A stretch of DNA of 64,000 bases from Azorinus chamasolen (taxonomy: Eukaryota; Mollusca; Bivalvia; Cardiida; Solecurtidae), in NCBI GenBank assembly GCA_963576725.1, contig OY755239.1, positions 63,491,645-63,555,644 of the forward strand, given 5' to 3'. This document shows, one piece after another, positions 61,605-64,000 of the stretch. The notes beneath the pieces were generated by a model. It was given only the letters and a program-made list of their open reading frames with translations. It was not told where the DNA came from and did no database searches. The translations under genes and the position numbers were made by a program. Within the stretch, counting starts at the first letter, position 1. Every line of letters starts with the position of its first letter.

Positions 61605-64000
61605 AGCTACCGTGCCAAACACCGGGACGGAGCCGCGCGGGCCGTCGCGGCCGGCTCCCCGTGCCAGCACCCGGCTATTCCACGGGACCGAGCCGCCGGC
61701 CGGGGCCCGGTCCCCCGCTACCGTGCCAAACACCGGGACGAAGACGCGCGGGCCGTCGCGGCCGGCTCCCCGTGCCGGCATCGGGGCCTTTCCACGGGAC
61801 CGAGCCGCTCCCGTGCCAACACCGGGCTATTCCACGGCACCGAGCCGCCGGCCACCGTCCCCGCTGCACGTGCCAAACACCGGGACGGAGCCGCGCCGGC
61901 CCCAGACCCCGTGCCAGCCGCAGCAGCAGCGGGGAGTTCCACGGTACCTGGCCGCGCTGGCCCTTCCGACGCGGGGGACGGCCGGTGCACGGCGAATACG
62001 CTGTCAGCGAGGCCGTGGTCAGGCTTGCGGCGGCGTGGTGCACCCACACCTATAGCACCTACCATTGCATCGTCAGCGATGACGAGGCACCGGGGATCTT
62101 TCACGGGACGGTGACGCTCGGGTGCTGGCTCGGGTGCTGGCCCGGTCCCCGCTACCGTGGCAAACACCGGGACGAAGTCGCGCGGGCCGTCGCGGCCGGC
62201 TCCCCGTGCCAGCATCGGGCTATTCCACGGGACCGAGCCGCCGGCCGGGGGCCGGGGGCCCGGTCCCCGCTACCGTGCCAGACAACGGGACGGAGCCGCG
62301 CGGCCGGCTCCCCGTCCCAGCTTCAGCGGAGAGTTCTACGGTACCTGGCCGCGCTGGCCCTTCCGCCGCGCGGGACGGTCGGTGCACGGCAAATACGCTG
62401 TCAGCGAGGCCGTGGCCCATGCCGCTCAGCCAGGCTTGCGGCGGCGTGGTGCACCCACCCATGTATAGCACCTACCATTGCATCGTCAGCGATGACGAGG
62501 CACCGGGGATCTTTCACGGGACGGTGACGCTCGGGGCCGCTCCCGCGCCAGCACCGGGGCCTTTCCACGGGACCGAGCCGCTCCCGTGACAACACCGGGC
62601 TTTTCCACGGGACCGAGCCGCCGGCCGGGGCCCGGTCCCCGCTGCCGTGCCAAACACCGGGACGGAGGCCGCGCGGGCCGTCGCGGCCGGCTCCCCGTGC
62701 CAGCACCCGGCTATTCCACGGGACCGAGCCGCCGGCCGGGGCCCGGTCCCCGCTACCGTGCCAGACACCGGGACGAAGCCGCGCGGGCCGTCGCGGCCGG
62801 CTCCCCGTGCCAGCATCGGGCTATTCCACGGGACCGAGCCGCCGGCCGGGGCCCGGTCCCCGCTACCGTGCCAGACACCGGGACGGAGCCGCGCGGCCGG
62901 CTCCCATGTGCCAGCTTCAGCGGAGAGTTCCACGGTACATGGCCGCGATGGCCCTTCCGCCGCGCGGGACGGTCGGTGCACGGCAAATAGGCTGTCAGCG
63001 AGGCCGTGGCCCGTGCCGCTCAGCCAGGCTTGCGGCGGCGTGGTGCACCCACCTATGTATAGCACCTACCAATGCATCGTCAGCGATGACGAGGCACCGG
63101 GGATCTTTCACGGGACGGTGACGCTCGGGGCCGCTCCCGCGCCTGCACCGGGGGCCTTTCCACGGGACCGAGCCGCTTCCGTGCCAGCACCCGGCTATTC
63201 CACGGGACCGAGCCGCCGGCCGAGGCACGGTCCCCGCTACCGTGCCAAACACCTGGACGGAGACGCGCGGGCCGTCGCGGCCGGCTCCCCGTGCCAGCAC
63301 CCGGCTATTCCACGGGACCGAGCCGCCGGACGGGGCCCGGTCCCCGCTACCGTGCCAAACACCGGGACGGAGCCGCGCGGGCCGTCGCGGCCGGCTCCCC
63401 GTGCCAGCACCCGGCCATTCCACGGGACCGAGCCGCCGGCCGGGGCCCTGTCCCCGCTACCGTGCCAAACACCGGGACGGAGCCGCGCGGGCCGTCGCGG
63501 CCGGCTCCCCGTGCCAGCACCCGGCTATTCCACGGGACCGAGCCGCCGGCCGGGGTCCGGTCCCCGCTACCGTGGCAAACACCGGGACGGAGCCGCGCGG
63601 GCCGTCGCGGCCGGCTCCCCGTACCAGCATCGGGCTATTCCACGGGACCGAGCCGCCGGCCGGGGGCCCGGTCCCCGCTACCGTGCATGACACCGGGACG
63701 GAGCCGCGCGGCCGGCTCCCCGTGCCAGCTTCAGCGGAGAGTTCCACGGTACCTGGCCGCGCTGGCCCTTCCGCCCCGCGGGACGGTCGGTGCACGGCAA
63801 ATAGGCTGTCAGCGAGGCCGTGGCCCGTGCCGCTCAGCCAGGCTTGCGGCGGCGTGGTTCACCCACCTATGTATAGCACCTACCATTGCATCGTCAGCGA
63901 TGACGAGGCACCGGGGATCTTTCACGGGACGGTGACGCTCGGGGCCGCTCCCGCGCCTGCACCGGGGGCCTTTCCACGGGACGGAGCCGCTCCAGTGCCA
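61605..64000 (+). repeat. GC-rich composite tandem repeat (111-bp P units and ~270-bp Q blocks)
   Basis: P unit: CTACCGTGCCAAACACCGGG, ACGGAGCCGCGCGGGCCGTC, GCGGCCGGCTCCCCGTGCCA, GCACCCGGCTATTCCACGGG, ACCGAGCCGCCGGCCGGGGC. It recurs at 111-bp steps (about 61609, 61720; 62753, 62864; 63348, 63459, 63570). Q block: CTTCAGCGGAGAGTTCCACG ... TGTCAGCGAGGCCGTGG ... TGCATCGTCAGCGATGACGA ... GGGGATCTTTCACGGGACGG, four times (about 61915, 62320, 62910, 63725), with one to several P units between. Because 111 = 3 x 37, long open frames exist in several frames on both strands (for example 347 codons at 62647-63690); this is expected of such a repeat and is not evidence of a gene. Confidence 0.93.
62647..63690 (+). 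CDS. Long open frame through the GC-rich repeat, coding status doubtful
   Basis: 347 codons made of 37-residue repeats (RAVAAGSPCQHPAIPRDRAA-type) and one Q-block segment (YQCIVSDDEAPGIFHGTVTL). No domain, signal or splice site is recognised; competing frames on both strands are equally open. Listed so the reader knows it exists; repeat periodicity and high GC explain it without a gene. Confidence 0.08.
   Translation: MPNTGTEAARAVAAGSPCQHPAIPRDRAAGRGPVPATVPDTGTKPRGPSRPAPRASIGLFHGTEPPAGARSPLPCQTPGRSRAAGSHVPASAESSTVHGRDGPSAARDGRCTANRLSARPWPVPLSQACGGVVHPPMYSTYQCIVSDDEAPGIFHGTVTLGAAPAPAPGAFPRDRAASVPAPGYSTGPSRRPRHGPRYRAKHLDGDARAVAAGSPCQHPAIPRDRAAGRGPVPATVPNTGTEPRGPSRPAPRASTRPFHGTEPPAGALSPLPCQTPGRSRAGRRGRLPVPAPGYSTGPSRRPGSGPRYRGKHRDGAARAVAAGSPYQHRAIPRDRAAGRGPGPRYRA

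Noticed and set aside
61565..62527. 320-codon plus-strand frame and several long minus-strand frames
   Set aside because: High GC and 111-bp periodicity give open frames in most phases; no frame shows domains or selection that I can see.

Overview
The window is animal nuclear DNA, most likely from a bivalve mollusc. Four things suggest this: an intron-split immunoglobulin-domain gene with GT/AG junctions, a CR1/L2-type non-LTR retrotransposon, tRNA-derived SINE-like sequences, and an AT-rich background packed with short palindromic non-autonomous DNA transposons. The bivalve call rests on general resemblance and is tentative. There is no bacterial or viral gene organisation.

Layout. 1-2281 (minus): one uninterrupted 760-codon reading frame of a non-LTR retrotransposon (endonuclease, then start of reverse transcriptase), cut by the window edge. 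5.1-25.1 kb (minus): a dispersed gene for a secreted or surface protein with two Ig domains (Dpr/zig-8/lachesin type). Five exons join in compatible phases, a sixth is doubtful, and the introns are full of hairpin transposons. 25-55.3 kb: no further convincing gene; nested transposons, diverged local duplications, simple repeats, tRNA-like sequences. 55.9-61.6 kb: a satellite with a 277-bp higher-order unit made of four ~69-bp monomers. 61.6-64.0 kb: an abrupt switch to a very GC-rich, CpG-dense composite tandem repeat (111-bp units alternating with a ~270-bp block) that runs off the window.

Working names for the hairpin elements. Group A starts CAGT, ends ACTG, and usually sits between TA dinucleotides (pogo/Tigger-like ends). 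Its arms differ (A1 'CCTCTAAACCGGACG', A2 'CTCTAATGCGACCAC', A3 'CTCTCTATAACGGCC', A4 'GACCTGTCTTAAG', A5 'ATCTCGATTATTCGAA', A6 'TTGAACTTCGATA'), but all share one inner stem: GGTGGCNGCTTAATGCAGG, then AAAGTNATGCAGAAAGCTCC. Groups B, C, D, E, F and H start TTAACCC and end GGGTTAA (piggyBac-like TTAA sites). B has the tip GCAAACAGAGTAGACCC...GACGGCTCC (B2 is a variant with different flanks). C has TGATAAATAGAGCATTTGC. D has AATAGTGCAGACCCTGATGA. E has ACAAATAGTGCAGTCCCAGA. F has GATGAGACGCCGAGTAACTC (F2 has variant flanks). H has GTGTAGACCCATATGAGAGG. G is a CCAAT-rich hairpin (TTGATTGGTCAGATTTGAGC). Gp is B with a G-like hairpin in its tip. I is a hairpin with CCACTCTTTAGAATCGTCTC. '+' for B means the hairpin tip lies near the right end; '.' is used for near-symmetric palindromes.

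How parts relate. The elements are nested in one another: A inside B at TA; B, C, D, E and F inside A or B at TTAA. In several places neighbouring TTAA elements share a single TTAA. Two copies lie against splice acceptors of the Ig gene, and a CCAAT-bearing G copy lies 14 bp upstream of its proposed start codon. All boundaries were read by eye; element ends are usually good to a few bases, degenerate copies to tens of bases.
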